Numbered from the stretch's first letter, positions 26,617 through 35,620 are shown. The stretch is 64,000 nucleotides of DNA from Bdellovibrio sp. 22V (GCF_030169785.1 NZ_CP125854.1:2480001-2544000); one strand, 5' to 3'. Notes: a model not told the origin generated them from the sequence alone. Made by a program: numbers and translations.

Positions 26617-27675
26617 CTACTTGCGATTCAACTTGATGGAATGCCCTCTGCCCCATCCAGGAATATTCAAAGAACTAGCACGAGTCCAAACGAACATCAT
26701 GATCAAGCCGACAACAAACATGGCCACCGACAACCACTGCCCGCGAGTCAAACCCAGCCATTGGAAACCAATGTGCGCATCAGGCATACGGAAGTGTTCA
26801 TCAACAACGCGAACCACGGCGTAGATCAAAATAAAACAAGCAGCGATAAAGCCCGGCTTACGCGGTTTTCTCCACAAGAAGAAAAGCACAAGGAAAACAA
26901 GCAAGCCTTCACCGACAGCAGCAAACAACTGCGACGGATAACGAGGCGTCAACAACGGAGCTATAGCTTCTTTCACCGCCGTGTTGCCCTCTTGGATCGA
27001 CTCGACAACTTTATTCATCACAGAATAAACCTGATCGCGGGCAGCAACATCGAAGCGGAATTTATCGACCAGCTCCAACCATTGTTCGCGTGTTACACCC
27101 ACTTTTTCAACGACAGGAGAAAGCTCTGCCACTTTCGCCATATCTTGCCCCGGCCATGCGAAAATATCTTGCGGGAACTTCACAGCCAAAGGGTAAGAAG
27201 GATCGCAAGGACGACCAACAAGTTCGCCATTGATAAAGTTGGCGATACGACCAAAGAACACACCGACAGGACCGGAAACGGCGACAAGGTCAAAAAGATA
27301 AAGAGCGTTCACAGAGTATTTACGCGCGTAAAGCAAACACGCCACAACGATACCGATCATGCCTCCGTGGCTCGCCATCCCGCCTTCGTTGACAGCAAGC
27401 ACTCCCCAAAAGGGAAAGGACGATTTGAATTTCCAGAGAAGATCTGGAGCATAGAACAAAACGTATCCCAAACGACCGCCCACCAAAGTGCCAATCGCCG
27501 CGTACGTGATAAAGTCACCGACCATGTTGGGTGCAAGCCCTGCTCTTTGTCTTTGCGCCAACCACTTGATCAACAAGTAAGCGCAGATGAAACCCATCAT
27601 ATAAGAGAGTCCGTACCAACGAATTCCAAAATCACCGGAAATTCTTAATGCAAAGGGATCAAAATCATGAACCAC
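26617..27675 (-). CDS. lgt: Prolipoprotein diacylglyceryl transferase
   Basis: A 352-residue integral membrane enzyme with about seven helices. GRIANFINGELVGRP is the Lgt signature, and the NEGGMASHGGMIG and IRWYGLSYMMGF segments are typical. It transfers diacylglycerol from phosphatidylglycerol to the lipobox cysteine of prolipoproteins. It is longer than most Lgt proteins (about 290), mainly because of an inserted segment at about 175-225 between the signature and the late helices. The start is GTG at 27675 with AAGGA upstream. A lipoprotein substrate candidate in this window is the M16 protein at 41616. Confidence 0.95.
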   Translation of the reverse strand: MVHDFDPFALRISGDFGIRWYGLSYMMGFICAYLLIKWLAQRQRAGLAPNMVGDFITYAAIGTLVGGRLGYVLFYAPDLLWKFKSSFPFWGVLAVNEGGMASHGGMIGIVVACLLYARKYSVNALYLFDLVAVSGPVGVFFGRIANFINGELVGRPCDPSYPLAVKFPQDIFAWPGQDMAKVAELSPVVEKVGVTREQWLELVDKFRFDVAARDQVYSVMNKVVESIQEGNTAVKEAIAPLLTPRYPSQLFAAVGEGLLVFLVLFFLWRKPRKPGFIAACFILIYAVVRVVDEHFRMPDAHIGFQWLGLTRGQWLSVAMFVVGLIMMFVWTRASSLNIPGWGRGHSIKLNRK

Positions 27676-27758
27676 AACGTATCCTTTTCTGAGACGTTAA
27701 CGTCGTATCAATATGGGATTTCTTAGACCTTCCCACATAAAAGCGAGAAAATAGGGAC

Positions 27759-28526
27759 ATGTCTAGGTTTTCATCTTTGCTTCTACTGTGCATTATCACG
27801 TTTTCAGCCATGGCCGAGGCTCAGAGCGGCCGCCGCTGGGGCAGCGGTATCGACTTCACTCAGAGAGCTGCCAATCGCGAAAAAGGTCGCTGGTCTCTGA
27901 CGGAATGGCTGGAGATGAAAAATCGCAATCGCATGATGGATATGTGGCTGTCGATGAACTCACCTTCGCCGTTTGAATTCATGCTCGGCGGTTCTTACAA
28001 TTCACTCAAAACGGAAGTGCAAGGCACGACTCCGAGTGAAACTTCTTTTACGTCCTATGCAGGACAGCTGTCTGCTTACGCGCAGTTTGTGGGCCTGACA
28101 GGAGAATATGAAAACAACACCGAAGAACATTTCACAGATACGACGGGAATGCTGAACATCAGGCTTTTAGGAAACTCGATTCAGAACACAAGTTTTACGA
28201 TTCATTATGGACTGCGCACGCGCGAATACGCGGATAGCGCTCAGGGCCGCTTGTCACAACAATTTGGACAGGCGTCTTTGCAGGTTTATTTAACAAAGTA
28301 TTTTGGTCTTGATGGAAGTTATCGTTATTTCCTTCCCACCTCCACGGATGAATTAGGAGATGTCGAAGGAAGTATCACTGAAGCAGGGCTTTTTATAGAC
28401 TTCAAAGCCGTGCGCATATTCGGTGCCTGGTACAAGGAGAGCCAGAAAACAAAGATCCCTGCTGCGACGGATGACACAGTCACCGATCGCGCAGGGATTA
28501 GGTCAGGCCTCAAGATTTTCTTTTAG
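27759..28526 (+). CDS. Exported beta-rich protein, probable outer-membrane barrel
   Basis: A 255-residue protein with a signal peptide (1-21, ending AEAQS). From residue 70 on there are alternating strands (FEFMLGGSYNSLKTE, FTSYAGQLSAYAQFVGLTGEYE, SFTIHYGLRTREY, YFGLDGSYRYF) and a terminal phenylalanine (GLKIFF), which is typical of small outer-membrane barrels. The region 25-65 is rich in basic residues and Met. No family recognised. It is divergent from lgt and converges with the secreted protein gene at 28539. Confidence 0.7.
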   Translation: MSRFSSLLLLCIITFSAMAEAQSGRRWGSGIDFTQRAANREKGRWSLTEWLEMKNRNRMMDMWLSMNSPSPFEFMLGGSYNSLKTEVQGTTPSETSFTSYAGQLSAYAQFVGLTGEYENNTEEHFTDTTGMLNIRLLGNSIQNTSFTIHYGLRTREYADSAQGRLSQQFGQASLQVYLTKYFGLDGSYRYFLPTSTDELGDVEGSITEAGLFIDFKAVRIFGAWYKESQKTKIPAATDDTVTDRAGIRSGLKIFF

Positions 28527-28538
28527 CCGAAGTGCAAA

Positions 28539-29279
28539 CTAGTCTAGTTGAATAAGTTTGTTCTCACCGCTTACGAAGTAAGACTCAACAGATTGCTCAT
28601 GCGCCATTGGAGAAGTTACTTTCCACTCCATGTTCATTTGCATACCCGCTACTGGATCACGCTTTGAACCTGTGTTGAATACAGAAGGGATCACAGCTGT
28701 TGCATCCAATTGGAAGCCCCAACCAACAGAAACGTTCGCAGGTTGGAAAGTCGCGTTTGTGATGTATTTACCGATACCGTCAGCAGAACCACCCGCAGTG
28801 TAAGTCACGCGGTAAGAGTAATCGACAACAACCATATCGAAACCGTTCAAGTATTGAACGTTGTAAACTTTAGATTGAGGAATGTTCCAGCCAGAAAGAT
28901 CAGACCAGCAAGTCAAACCTTTTGGAAGAGCGTTCGCAGTGTCGATCTTGATGTTCACTACAGGACGACCTGCATTGATCACGTTGAAGATCTTTTTACC
29001 GATGTTGATGATTTGGTCTACGATCAACTCAACAGCATCCAAAGGATTTACAGAACCCAAAGTTTTGTCGCCAGTGAATTTTGGCTCCAAAGGCAATTGA
29101 GAAGAGTTGCAGTCTTGGTTCAAACCGTTCACGCCGCTCGCGAACAATTCTTTTTGAGCGTATTGCTCTGTAACGTCAGATACTTTTACTTTTTTGATTT
29201 CGAAGTATGCTTTGTCGATTGCGAAAGCTGAAGAAGCCATTCCCAAAGTCAAAGCCATAGCTACTAGTGAACGAATCAT
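28539..29279 (-). CDS. Secreted protein of unknown function
   Basis: A 246-residue protein with a signal peptide (1-20, ending AFAID). The mature part is beta-rich (VYNVQYLNGFDMVVVDYSYRV, GWGFQLDATAV) with two cysteines (QDCNSS and LTCWSD) that could pair. Codon use is biased towards a small set (GGGGGTCC leader, many AAC/GTT/GAC choices), which suggests high expression. I do not recognise the family. Confidence 0.72.
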   Translation of the reverse strand: MIRSLVAMALTLGMASSAFAIDKAYFEIKKVKVSDVTEQYAQKELFASGVNGLNQDCNSSQLPLEPKFTGDKTLGSVNPLDAVELIVDQIINIGKKIFNVINAGRPVVNIKIDTANALPKGLTCWSDLSGWNIPQSKVYNVQYLNGFDMVVVDYSYRVTYTAGGSADGIGKYITNATFQPANVSVGWGFQLDATAVIPSVFNTGSKRDPVAGMQMNMEWKVTSPMAHEQSVESYFVSGENKLIQLD

Positions 29280-29375
29280 TTAGGACCCCCTGTTTGTTGC
29301 CCAGGGGTTCTATCAAGGTGAATACGAGCTTTCAAATGAAAAGACACGGAACAGGCAATTATTCGTCCTGGTGCG

Positions 29376-29936
29376 TCACCACTGCTTCGTGAAGCCTAAC
29401 ATGGGGAATATCCAGGACTTAGAGTTCGAAGCACTCGATTCCACGCCGCTCACAGTCTTTTTTGTGTAATTCGCGAGGTAATAATTTATGGAAGCTCCGA
29501 CGTGCAATCCCGGCTTCAATTCGGGCATCAAGCCGAACTGAATCCAGAAACTTGTCCCCTGCCAGCTTTCGCTGGTTGTGCCATCCGAGAAAGTACCGCG
29601 GCTCAAAATATTATAGGCGGCGCTCAGACTGTAAAATTCGTTTTTGCCGAACTGCCATTTCATGTAAGGACCGGTGTCTTGAGAGGTGAACGTCGTCGTC
29701 TCTGTCACTTTATCAGTGTGCGAGATGCCCGAATAATTCCACCCGCCCCAAATCGTCTTTTTGAAATTAAAAAGAATGCCGACGTTATAGAAATACTTCG
29801 TCGAAGTCGTCGTACTCGATGTCGTGAGATTGTCAGACAAATAAGTACCGCCCACTTCGACAAGAGTTCCCGCCAAAGAGGACGTTGCTAAGAAGTGAGT
29901 CACCGCAAAACTAAGAAAGATAAAGAACTTTTTCAC
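29376..29936 (-). CDS. Small outer-membrane beta-barrel protein
   Basis: A 186-residue protein starting at GTG 29936 with a signal peptide (1-22). The rest alternates strands with aromatic girdles (FYNVGILFNFKKTIWGGWNY, GPYMKWQFGKNEFYSLSAAY, FWIQFGLMPELKPGLHVGASI) and ends in W, consistent with an eight-stranded barrel. The start has no strong ribosome site. No function can be given. Confidence 0.65.
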   Translation of the reverse strand: MKKFFIFLSFAVTHFLATSSLAGTLVEVGGTYLSDNLTTSSTTTSTKYFYNVGILFNFKKTIWGGWNYSGISHTDKVTETTTFTSQDTGPYMKWQFGKNEFYSLSAAYNILSRGTFSDGTTSESWQGTSFWIQFGLMPELKPGLHVGASINYYLANYTKKTVSGVESSASNSKSWIFPMLGFTKQW

Positions 29937-29993
29937 AGAATCTTTATCGGACGAAGGGGGCCTAAAACTCAGGGCCCCACAGCGATTTTTGGA

Positions 29994-31181
29994 CTATCGT
30001 CTTTCAAGAAGAGCGGCATAGAAGCCGTCGTAACCTTCTTTATCTGGACGAAGGTGAATTTGCTTGAGCAAAGTCCAGTGCTCTCCGTGCTCGGCCATGA
30101 ATTTTTCAATCTGCTTTTCATTCTCACTCGGCAGAAGGCTGCACGTCGCATAGACCATCTTCCCGCCTTTTTTCGTCATATCCGAATAAGTCGTAAGAAT
30201 TTCATACTGCAGCTGTTGCAAGCGCGAGATCTCATCGTTAGTCAGCTTCCATTTTGAATCAGGATTACGGCGCAGAACGCCCATGCCGGAACAAGGTACA
30301 TCCAACAACACGCGATCCGCCGTTTGACTCATACGTTTGATGACTTTGCTGGAGTCAATCACACGCGTTTCAATCACATCCACACCGTCGCGGCGAGCGC
30401 GCACTTTGAGTTCTTTCAGTTTCCACTCATGAATGTCCAAAGAAATAATTTTCCCTTTGTTCTTCATCAAGGAAGCCATGTGCAGACTCTTGCCTCCGGC
30501 GCCGGCGCAAGCATCGACGACGCGATGACCCGGTTGCACATCCAAAAGAGGCACCACCATTTGTGAAGCGGCGTCTTGCACTTCGAAAAGACCTTTTTTG
30601 AAAGGTTCGGTGATGAAAACATTTTTTCTTTCCGTGAGTTTCAAGGCGTGCGGCAAATCCGGCGACACTTTCGTTGCAGAAATTCCTGCATCTGCCAAAG
30701 TCTTCAGTAATTCATCCGGAGTTGTTTTCAAAATATTCGTGCGCAAGAAAACTTCCGCCGGTTGGTTCAAAGCACGCACGACATCTTTGTATTCCGCTCC
30801 CAACTCTTGCGCCAAACGCTCGTCCATCCAGTTTGGAATCGACTGCGCCACGGCGAATGAAGGGATGTCTTTTTGCCGAGCCAAAACTTGTTGCGCCGAC
30901 AAACCTTCCAGTTCATCCCATTGCGGAAGCTCGTGCCCTTGACGAACCCAGTAAGCTCCCCAGATTTTCCAGAAATCATTGTCATCCGCTAAATAACTAA
31001 GAAGGCGTTCCCAACGCACAATCTCATAGACAGTCTCCGCAAAAAAACGACGGTCGCGAGAGCCCCATTGTTTTTGCGCTTTCAAATTTCTTTGAATCAC
31101 TTTGTCGGCGTATTGCCCTTGTTCAAAGACTTCATCAAGGGCCGAGATCACTGTTTCTACGAGATGTTTATGAATTTTCAA
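29994..31181 (-). CDS. RsmB/NOP-family RNA (cytosine-C5) methyltransferase
   Basis: A 395-residue SAM-dependent enzyme. The SAM site is DACAGAGGKSLHMA, motif IV with a catalytic Cys is LDVPCSGMGVLRRNPDSKW, and motif VI is YATCSLLPSENE with the second Cys. An N-terminal NusB-like/RNA-binding region precedes the core. It probably methylates a C in rRNA; the exact target cannot be read. The start is TTG at 31181, overlapping the stop of the upstream barrel gene (TTGA), and no nearby ATG exists, so translation is coupled. Confidence 0.92.
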   Translation of the reverse strand: MKIHKHLVETVISALDEVFEQGQYADKVIQRNLKAQKQWGSRDRRFFAETVYEIVRWERLLSYLADDNDFWKIWGAYWVRQGHELPQWDELEGLSAQQVLARQKDIPSFAVAQSIPNWMDERLAQELGAEYKDVVRALNQPAEVFLRTNILKTTPDELLKTLADAGISATKVSPDLPHALKLTERKNVFITEPFKKGLFEVQDAASQMVVPLLDVQPGHRVVDACAGAGGKSLHMASLMKNKGKIISLDIHEWKLKELKVRARRDGVDVIETRVIDSSKVIKRMSQTADRVLLDVPCSGMGVLRRNPDSKWKLTNDEISRLQQLQYEILTTYSDMTKKGGKMVYATCSLLPSENEKQIEKFMAEHGEHWTLLKQIHLRPDKEGYDGFYAALLERR

Positions 31182-31810
31182 AATGTAAATACCAAGCCAG
31201 CGGCTAAAAAGGTTCCGTTCAACTGCCCAGAAGAGAGCAAAAGCAGGTGGTTTTTTAAACCAGCTTCAATGAAGAATCCAGTGTTTTCCAAGATATCGAA
31301 AAAGCGTGCGCCCAAAACCAACTGATAATCGAGCGAAAGAGCGGATTTGCTGTCGACTTGTTTTAAAAACACGCCAAGGCCTGCACCAGCTCCGAAATAG
31401 AGAGGGAAACGTGAACCCGCATCAGGAAAGGTGATCAACGGCATGAAAGAAAGTTTTGAAGGTTTTTCACCCGTAAGATCATAATCCGCATACTCGATAC
31501 GAATGTTGAGATCCATGGAGTTGTACCACTCGCCCACGCGATAAGTGACACCGAAAGAATTTCCTCCGACGTCATCCTCTTGCCCGCTCGGTCCCCAATC
31601 ATAAGATTGCGAAGAGATATAACGGCCAAAGTGCAAAGCCAGATAATGATCCGATGACGAACCACCTTGATAAGATGTTTGCGCTGGATCTCTTTTTTGA
31701 AAATACTTCGCAGCGGCTTCACGGCCGACAATGGGTTGAGATTCCTGTGCCAAAGCGACTGTGCTTAAGAACAAGGGCAAAATCATTGATAGAAAAGTCT
31801 TCACACGCAC
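31178..31810 (-). CDS. Outer-membrane beta-barrel protein
   Basis: About 210 residues: signal peptide (ending VALAQ) and a barrel pattern (HYLALHFGRYI, SFGVTYRVGEWYNSMDLNIRIEY, FPLYFGAGAGLGVFL) ending GLVFTF with a C-terminal Phe. GTG at 31810 or the GTG two codons later (31804) may be the start; the GAGG motif is close to both. It overlaps the methyltransferase gene by four bases. This pairing of a barrel with an RNA methyltransferase is odd but may only reflect gene packing. Confidence 0.7.
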   Translation of the reverse strand: MRVKTFLSMILPLFLSTVALAQESQPIVGREAAAKYFQKRDPAQTSYQGGSSSDHYLALHFGRYISSQSYDWGPSGQEDDVGGNSFGVTYRVGEWYNSMDLNIRIEYADYDLTGEKPSKLSFMPLITFPDAGSRFPLYFGAGAGLGVFLKQVDSKSALSLDYQLVLGARFFDILENTGFFIEAGLKNHLLLLSSGQLNGTFLAAGLVFTF

Positions 31811-31900
31811 CTCATTTTCTAAGCTCTATTTTAGCCAGGTTTTAACTCGGTGGGTAAGTCTATGACGCATAATGCTATTTGATCCTGGACATAATGAGTA

Positions 31901-31929
31901 TTGACTCATAGAGCCCCTCTCCCTAATCT
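31901..31929 (+). promoter_or_regulatory. Promoter of nrdR with overlapping inverted repeat
   Basis: TTGACT (31901-31906), 17 bases, TAATCT (31924-31929). An inverted repeat ATGAGT-ATTG-ACTCAT (31894-31909) covers the -35 box and could be an operator. Confidence 0.5.
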
Positions 31930-31962
31930 CCAGGCAGCTTTTGAAGGACGGGACTAAAGACT

Positions 31963-32547
31963 ATGAAATGCCCATTTTGTGGACATGCTGATGACCGGGT
32001 TCTAGATACTCGCGTGCAAAAAGACGGAAGCATCCGTCGTCGTCGCGAATGTCTGGAATGCAAGGCGCGTTTCTCGACAGTCGAGACCATCATGTTGGCC
32101 TTCCCGTTCATCATCAAAAAAGACGGTCGCCGCGAACCTTTCAGCAAAGAAAAAATCCTTAAAGGACTTCAAGCTGCCTGCCAAAAACGTCCTGTGAGTT
32201 TGGCACAGATTGATGCTGTCGTGGAAAGAATCGCTTCTTGGGTTGTGAACCGCGGAGAAAGCGAAATCTCTTCCCGTCTTATCGGCAAAAAGGTTATGGC
32301 CGAACTCAAGCAACTGGATGACGTGGCTTACGTTCGCTTTGCCAGCGTGTACAGAACCTTCAAAGACGTGCAAGAGTTTGTGGAGACTCTTGAGGACGCT
32401 GAACTGCTTGATTTTGTCGATGCAAATAATCCACAATTAAGTCTCACAGCGATGAACTTTGTAGAAAACGAAAAGAAGCCGAATAATGAAACTGACAGCA
32501 AGACGACAAGCCCGCGAACTCGCACTCCAAATCCTTTTTCAAACTGA
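31963..32547 (+). CDS. nrdR: Transcriptional repressor NrdR
   Basis: The N-terminal zinc ribbon has four cysteines (CPFCGHADDRVLDTR...CLECKARFST) and an ATP-cone domain follows (about 50-140, IKKDGRREPFSKEKILKGL). NrdR represses ribonucleotide reductase genes when dATP is bound. The protein has 194 residues, 35-40 more than usual; the extra C-terminus is hydrophilic and its last 62 bases overlap nusB. No nrd gene is in the window. The start fits the GAAGGACGGGAC segment upstream. Confidence 0.95.
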   Translation: MKCPFCGHADDRVLDTRVQKDGSIRRRRECLECKARFSTVETIMLAFPFIIKKDGRREPFSKEKILKGLQAACQKRPVSLAQIDAVVERIASWVVNRGESEISSRLIGKKVMAELKQLDDVAYVRFASVYRTFKDVQEFVETLEDAELLDFVDANNPQLSLTAMNFVENEKKPNNETDSKTTSPRTRTPNPFSN

Positions 32548-32893
32548 GTTCGCTCCTCAGATCAGTTACCAAACTTTCCTAGACGTGTTCGAGCAAAGCC
32601 TTGATCCTGAAGTGATCAGCTATGCCGACCTGCTTGTGACAGGCGTGCAACAGAACAAAGCGGCTATTGATTCTAAAATCCAAGCATCCAGCGCCCACTG
32701 GAAAGTCGAGCGCATGGCAACGATCGATCGTAACATTTTACGTGTCGCGGTTTACGAAATGAAATTCTCGCACGAGCCGATCAAAGAAAACATCGCGATC
32801 AACGAAGCTGTAGAGATCGCGAAAAAATACGGCACGACAGAATCTGCAAGCTTCGTAAACGGCCTTCTTGATCAAGTAAGCAAGGTGCACTGA
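32486..32893 (+). CDS. nusB: Transcription antitermination factor NusB
   Basis: A 135-residue all-helical protein: ARRQARELALQILFQTEFA at the N-terminus and RMATIDRNILRVAVYEM plus INEAVEIAKKYGTTESASFVNGLLD at the C-terminus are NusB signatures. It binds boxA RNA with S10 in rRNA antitermination. It overlaps nrdR by 62 bases and ends one base into the next gene (TGATG). The nrdR-nusB order is common, usually with ribE/ribH, which are absent here. Confidence 0.96.
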   Translation: MKLTARRQARELALQILFQTEFAPQISYQTFLDVFEQSLDPEVISYADLLVTGVQQNKAAIDSKIQASSAHWKVERMATIDRNILRVAVYEMKFSHEPIKENIAINEAVEIAKKYGTTESASFVNGLLDQVSKVH

Positions 32894-33345
32894 TGGCGAT
32901 GAGCGTGCTTTCCCAAGCCAGCGCCCTCAATCCCGGTTCCGACCTGTGGATCGTGCCTGACTTGGACAAGTCGCAATGGACAGCTAAGCTCGATTGGTAT
33001 TTGAATTTTCAAATTTGTAAATCGACTCGTCACCTCTCCCCGTCTCTTCCCAACTATTTGCGCACAGTCTTAGCCGAGACGGAGCTCGAGAAAAAATCCA
33101 TCGACATCAAACCGTCGGCGCCTTTGATGATTGCAACTCACGAACTTCTGCCGAACAAATGGGTTGTTCTGCTTCCGTGGGACGGCAATCTGAAACAATG
33201 GACCACGCAAGTTTTTGAAATTTGGCAAAAGTTGAAAGAGCCATCATTGCGTGTTTTCTTGCCACCTGGACAAAGTACCGGGAACCTGCAACTCGCGTGG
33301 CAGACTCACCACACCTTCGAAGATTTCACTGTCGTGCTTGATTAA
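32893..33345 (+). CDS. Conserved-looking protein of unknown function in the nusB operon
   Basis: A 150-residue soluble protein whose ATG overlaps the nusB stop. It has no signal peptide. Segments such as GSDLWIVPDLDKSQWTAKLDWYLNFQ and HELLPNKWVVLLPWDGNLKQWTTQVFEIW are Trp-rich. I do not recognise a family. Its tight coupling to nusB suggests co-expression. Confidence 0.75.
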   Translation: MAMSVLSQASALNPGSDLWIVPDLDKSQWTAKLDWYLNFQICKSTRHLSPSLPNYLRTVLAETELEKKSIDIKPSAPLMIATHELLPNKWVVLLPWDGNLKQWTTQVFEIWQKLKEPSLRVFLPPGQSTGNLQLAWQTHHTFEDFTVVLD

Positions 33346-33399
33346 AAGCCGAATCCTCCCCAAAATAAAAGTGACACAGCTTAGCGGGAGCATTCACGG

Positions 33400-33957
33400 A
33401 TGGAAAAATTGTCGCAAACTTTAGTTTCAAAAATCACCATGTTGCAAAGACGTTTCGAGTCTTTCTTGGACAATGATTTTGAAAGCAAAGTGGAAGAGAC
33501 CGATCGCAAACAAGCGCCTTTCGAAGCATCCCGCGATCTGGCTTTGGTGCGCGGCCTTTCTCACGGTTTACCTGAAGATCACATTGATCGCGCGATTGTC
33601 GTGTTCTCGCGTCTTGCTTTGCTTTTTGATGCCGGCATACTTTTGGAAAACAACGACGGGCAATGGCGCGCGCAAGCGTCTTTTTACAAAGGCGCGTCTC
33701 AGCTTCTTAAAAACAACGCAAAGATGATCGTGAAAGTTCCCGAGATGACGATGATGTCGATTCTGCGCACGGACTCCCAAGCAATGCTTGAAAAACTTCA
33801 TCTACAACATTTAGATCCTGAAAATAAAACGACATGCTTGCTGATGAAAGCGAGTCCCGATTTCGCATTCTTATTGTTTTCAGAGATGGCGGATTTGTGG
33901 TTGAAAGAACATATCGAAAACGTGCGTCGCGCATTGATTAATGGATTTGCCGACTAA
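33400..33957 (+). CDS. Cytoplasmic protein of unknown function
   Basis: A 185-residue protein; the N-terminus is helical (LSQTLVSKITMLQRRFESFLDN) and the rest mixes strands and helices (IVVFSRLALLFDAGILLENNDGQW, TCLLMKASPDFAFLLFSEMAD), a pattern compatible with a GAF-like fold though no motif proves it. Its stop overlaps the start of the kinase/pyrophosphorylase regulatory gene (TAATG), which suggests a functional or at least expression link. Confidence 0.72.
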   Translation: MEKLSQTLVSKITMLQRRFESFLDNDFESKVEETDRKQAPFEASRDLALVRGLSHGLPEDHIDRAIVVFSRLALLFDAGILLENNDGQWRAQASFYKGASQLLKNNAKMIVKVPEMTMMSILRTDSQAMLEKLHLQHLDPENKTTCLLMKASPDFAFLLFSEMADLWLKEHIENVRRALINGFAD

Positions 33958-34805
33958 TGACTGACGGCGGTTCTAACACCTACACGATTTATATTCTCTC
34001 GGACAGTACTGGCGAAACGGCGGCGACGATGATTCGTGCGGCGCTTGTGCAGTATTCAACCAAAGACATCAATATCATTCGTTGTAAAAACGTGCGCACA
34101 GAAACCCAAGCCGAAGCCGTCATTGAGGAATGTTTCGAGCGTCGCGGAATGCTCGCATATACGGTGGCAAGCCAGCATTTGCGCGCAAAGATTCGCGAAA
34201 TGGCGTCAGGCAAAGGCATTCCTCATTATGATTTGCTGGGGCCTTTACTTTCCACTTTAGATACTTTCTTTGGCGAGCACTCCGAGGACCAAGTGGGTGC
34301 TTTGCGTGCCGTGGATGAGCGTTACTTCAAGCGTATTGAAGCCATTGAGTACACAGTGAAACACGACGACGGAAAAACGTTTGCAGAGCTGGATAAAGCC
34401 GACATCGTTTTAGTCGGCATTTCCCGTACAAGTAAAACGCCTTTGTCGATCTTCCTCAGTCATAAAGGCTGGAAGGTCGCGAATGTCCCGTTGGTGTTGG
34501 ATACACCCCTGCCAGAAGAGTTATTTAAGATTGATCAGCGCCGCGTGGTTGGACTGATTATCGATATGGATTCACTACAAAGAATTCGTAAAAGTCGATT
34601 GGAAAAATTCGGGCAAGATCCCGGCGGCTCTTACGCTTCGATGAGCCACATCGCCAAAGAGATCGAATACGCCGAGAAAATATTCAAACAAAACCGCCGC
34701 TGGCCTGTCTTCAACGTGACAGAACGCGCTTTGGAAGAAACCGCGAGTGAAATCGTGCGTATCATCGCGGCTCGTTTGGGTCTTCCTGACAGCGTGATCT
34801 TTTAA
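33957..34805 (+). CDS. PPDK / PEP-synthase regulatory protein (kinase-pyrophosphorylase, DUF299)
   Basis: A 282-residue protein of the DUF299 family. YILSDSTGETAATMIRAAL at the N-terminus and the P-loop-like VGISRTSKTPLSIFLSHKGWKVANVPLV are family signatures. These enzymes add phosphate with ADP to, and remove it by phosphorolysis from, a Thr of pyruvate phosphate dikinase or PEP synthetase, so they set flow between pyruvate and PEP. No target enzyme gene is in the window. Translation is coupled to the upstream gene. Confidence 0.92.
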   Translation: MTDGGSNTYTIYILSDSTGETAATMIRAALVQYSTKDINIIRCKNVRTETQAEAVIEECFERRGMLAYTVASQHLRAKIREMASGKGIPHYDLLGPLLSTLDTFFGEHSEDQVGALRAVDERYFKRIEAIEYTVKHDDGKTFAELDKADIVLVGISRTSKTPLSIFLSHKGWKVANVPLVLDTPLPEELFKIDQRRVVGLIIDMDSLQRIRKSRLEKFGQDPGGSYASMSHIAKEIEYAEKIFKQNRRWPVFNVTERALEETASEIVRIIAARLGLPDSVIF

Positions 34806-34872
34806 TTCTACTTTGCTCTTTCAGCACCGCGTTTTTGCGTCAAAACGGAAATACGCCCTTTACTAAGGTTGA

Positions 34873-35073
34873 TCACAAAAAATCTTGCATAGAGCTTTCA
34901 AAGGAAACTTCCAAATCAGCAGAAGGTGTTACACCCAACTGCTCTGCAGAAACGGATGGCGTAAAGCGCATGGCGCAAGTGGCTGCCTCGGCGTTACGTC
35001 CACATTGAATTTTGATGCTCTCATCAGAAGTGATCACATCTAAACTGTCCGTGGCACCAAGAACAGCCATCAT
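34873..35073 (-). pseudogene. 66-codon open frame, possible gene remnant
   Basis: The frame reads like the end of an exported protein: SARLAG before the first ATG and MMAVLGATDSLD after it look like a broken signal region, and there are two cysteines (IQCGRN, ATCAMR). It lies beyond a perfect terminator (35097-35125) with only 24 bases between and no ribosome site at the right distance. The stretch 34806-35143 otherwise holds only the terminator. I regard it as a remnant or chance frame. Confidence 0.35.
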
Positions 35074-35096
35074 TCCTGCAAGGCGTGCTGAAGCCG

Positions 35097-35125
35097 AAAA
35101 GGAAGGACTTTGCGTCCTTCCTTTT
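35097..35125. terminator. Perfect 12-bp terminator hairpin
   Basis: AAAAGGAAGGAC and GTCCTTCCTTTT form a perfect 12-bp stem around TTTGC. It follows the small secreted protein gene (minus strand) by 18 bases. Confidence 0.8.
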
Positions 35126-35143
35126 CATTTTTTGGGGATTCAG

Positions 35144-35509
35144 TTATGGAAGATTCGGATATTGGCAGAGCAAAGAGTCTGACTGTCCTACACTCAACAC
35201 AGCATTTTCTTTTTTCGCGGTTAACACGGTCATCTTGTCGAAGTAGATAGAGAAGATGTCACCTTCCCACGTCGTCGTGCCTTCAACAAACTGCCCGCGG
35301 TCTTGAGCAACCACTGTGTTTCCGAGGAGAACAATAACATCGATCGCGCCCGTGTATTCATCTGCAATACCTACAACCTCTAAAGCGGAGTCAACATAGG
35401 GAAGACTTCCACAGACAAAAACATCGTGACTTTCTTGTGAATCGCGCGCCATAGCCGCCGTTGAGATTAAAGTCAGAGCTGCCATCATTACCACCAAGTT
35501 CATTTTCAT
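35144..35509 (-). CDS. Small secreted two-cysteine protein
   Basis: Start at 35509 (MKMNLVVMMAALTLISTAAMA, signal peptide; GAAAGGAAC upstream). The 121-residue product is beta-rich with one Cys near the mature N-terminus (DVFVCGSLP) and one near the end (SLLCQYP). Its plan, F-x-C near the start, the G..(I/V).V.(V/L).G segment, a GxF strand and a late Cys, resembles the protein at 35621, so the two are probably distant paralogues. A three-half-site palindrome lies 80-100 bases upstream. The function is unknown. Confidence 0.72.
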   Translation of the reverse strand: MKMNLVVMMAALTLISTAAMARDSQESHDVFVCGSLPYVDSALEVVGIADEYTGAIDVIVLLGNTVVAQDRGQFVEGTTTWEGDIFSIYFDKMTVLTAKKENAVLSVGQSDSLLCQYPNLP

Positions 35510-35580
35510 AAAGAGTTCCTTTCGTAGGGTTTGAAGTTGCGGCACTTCTACGATGAACTCTTATTGAACTCCAGTTTTTT

Positions 35581-35610
35581 TGACACAATATGTGTCAGCT
35601 TCTGACACAG
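35581..35610 (-). promoter_or_regulatory. Operator with three TGTGTCA/TGACACA half-sites
   Basis: TGACACA-ATA-TGTGTCA-GCTTC-TGACACAG. The right-hand pair (35591-35609) has the same half-sites and the same 5-base spacing as the palindrome before the TIGR02147 regulator (36817-36841). It lies upstream of the 35144-35509 gene and in the 3' flank of the 35621-35965 gene. Confidence 0.65.
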
Positions 35611-35620
35611 GAAGTTTCTA

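Noticed and set aside
26641-27648. 335-codon plus-strand frame opposite lgt
   Set aside because: Its length arises from the codon bias of lgt; lgt has the signature motifs, and the frame has no signal or domain.
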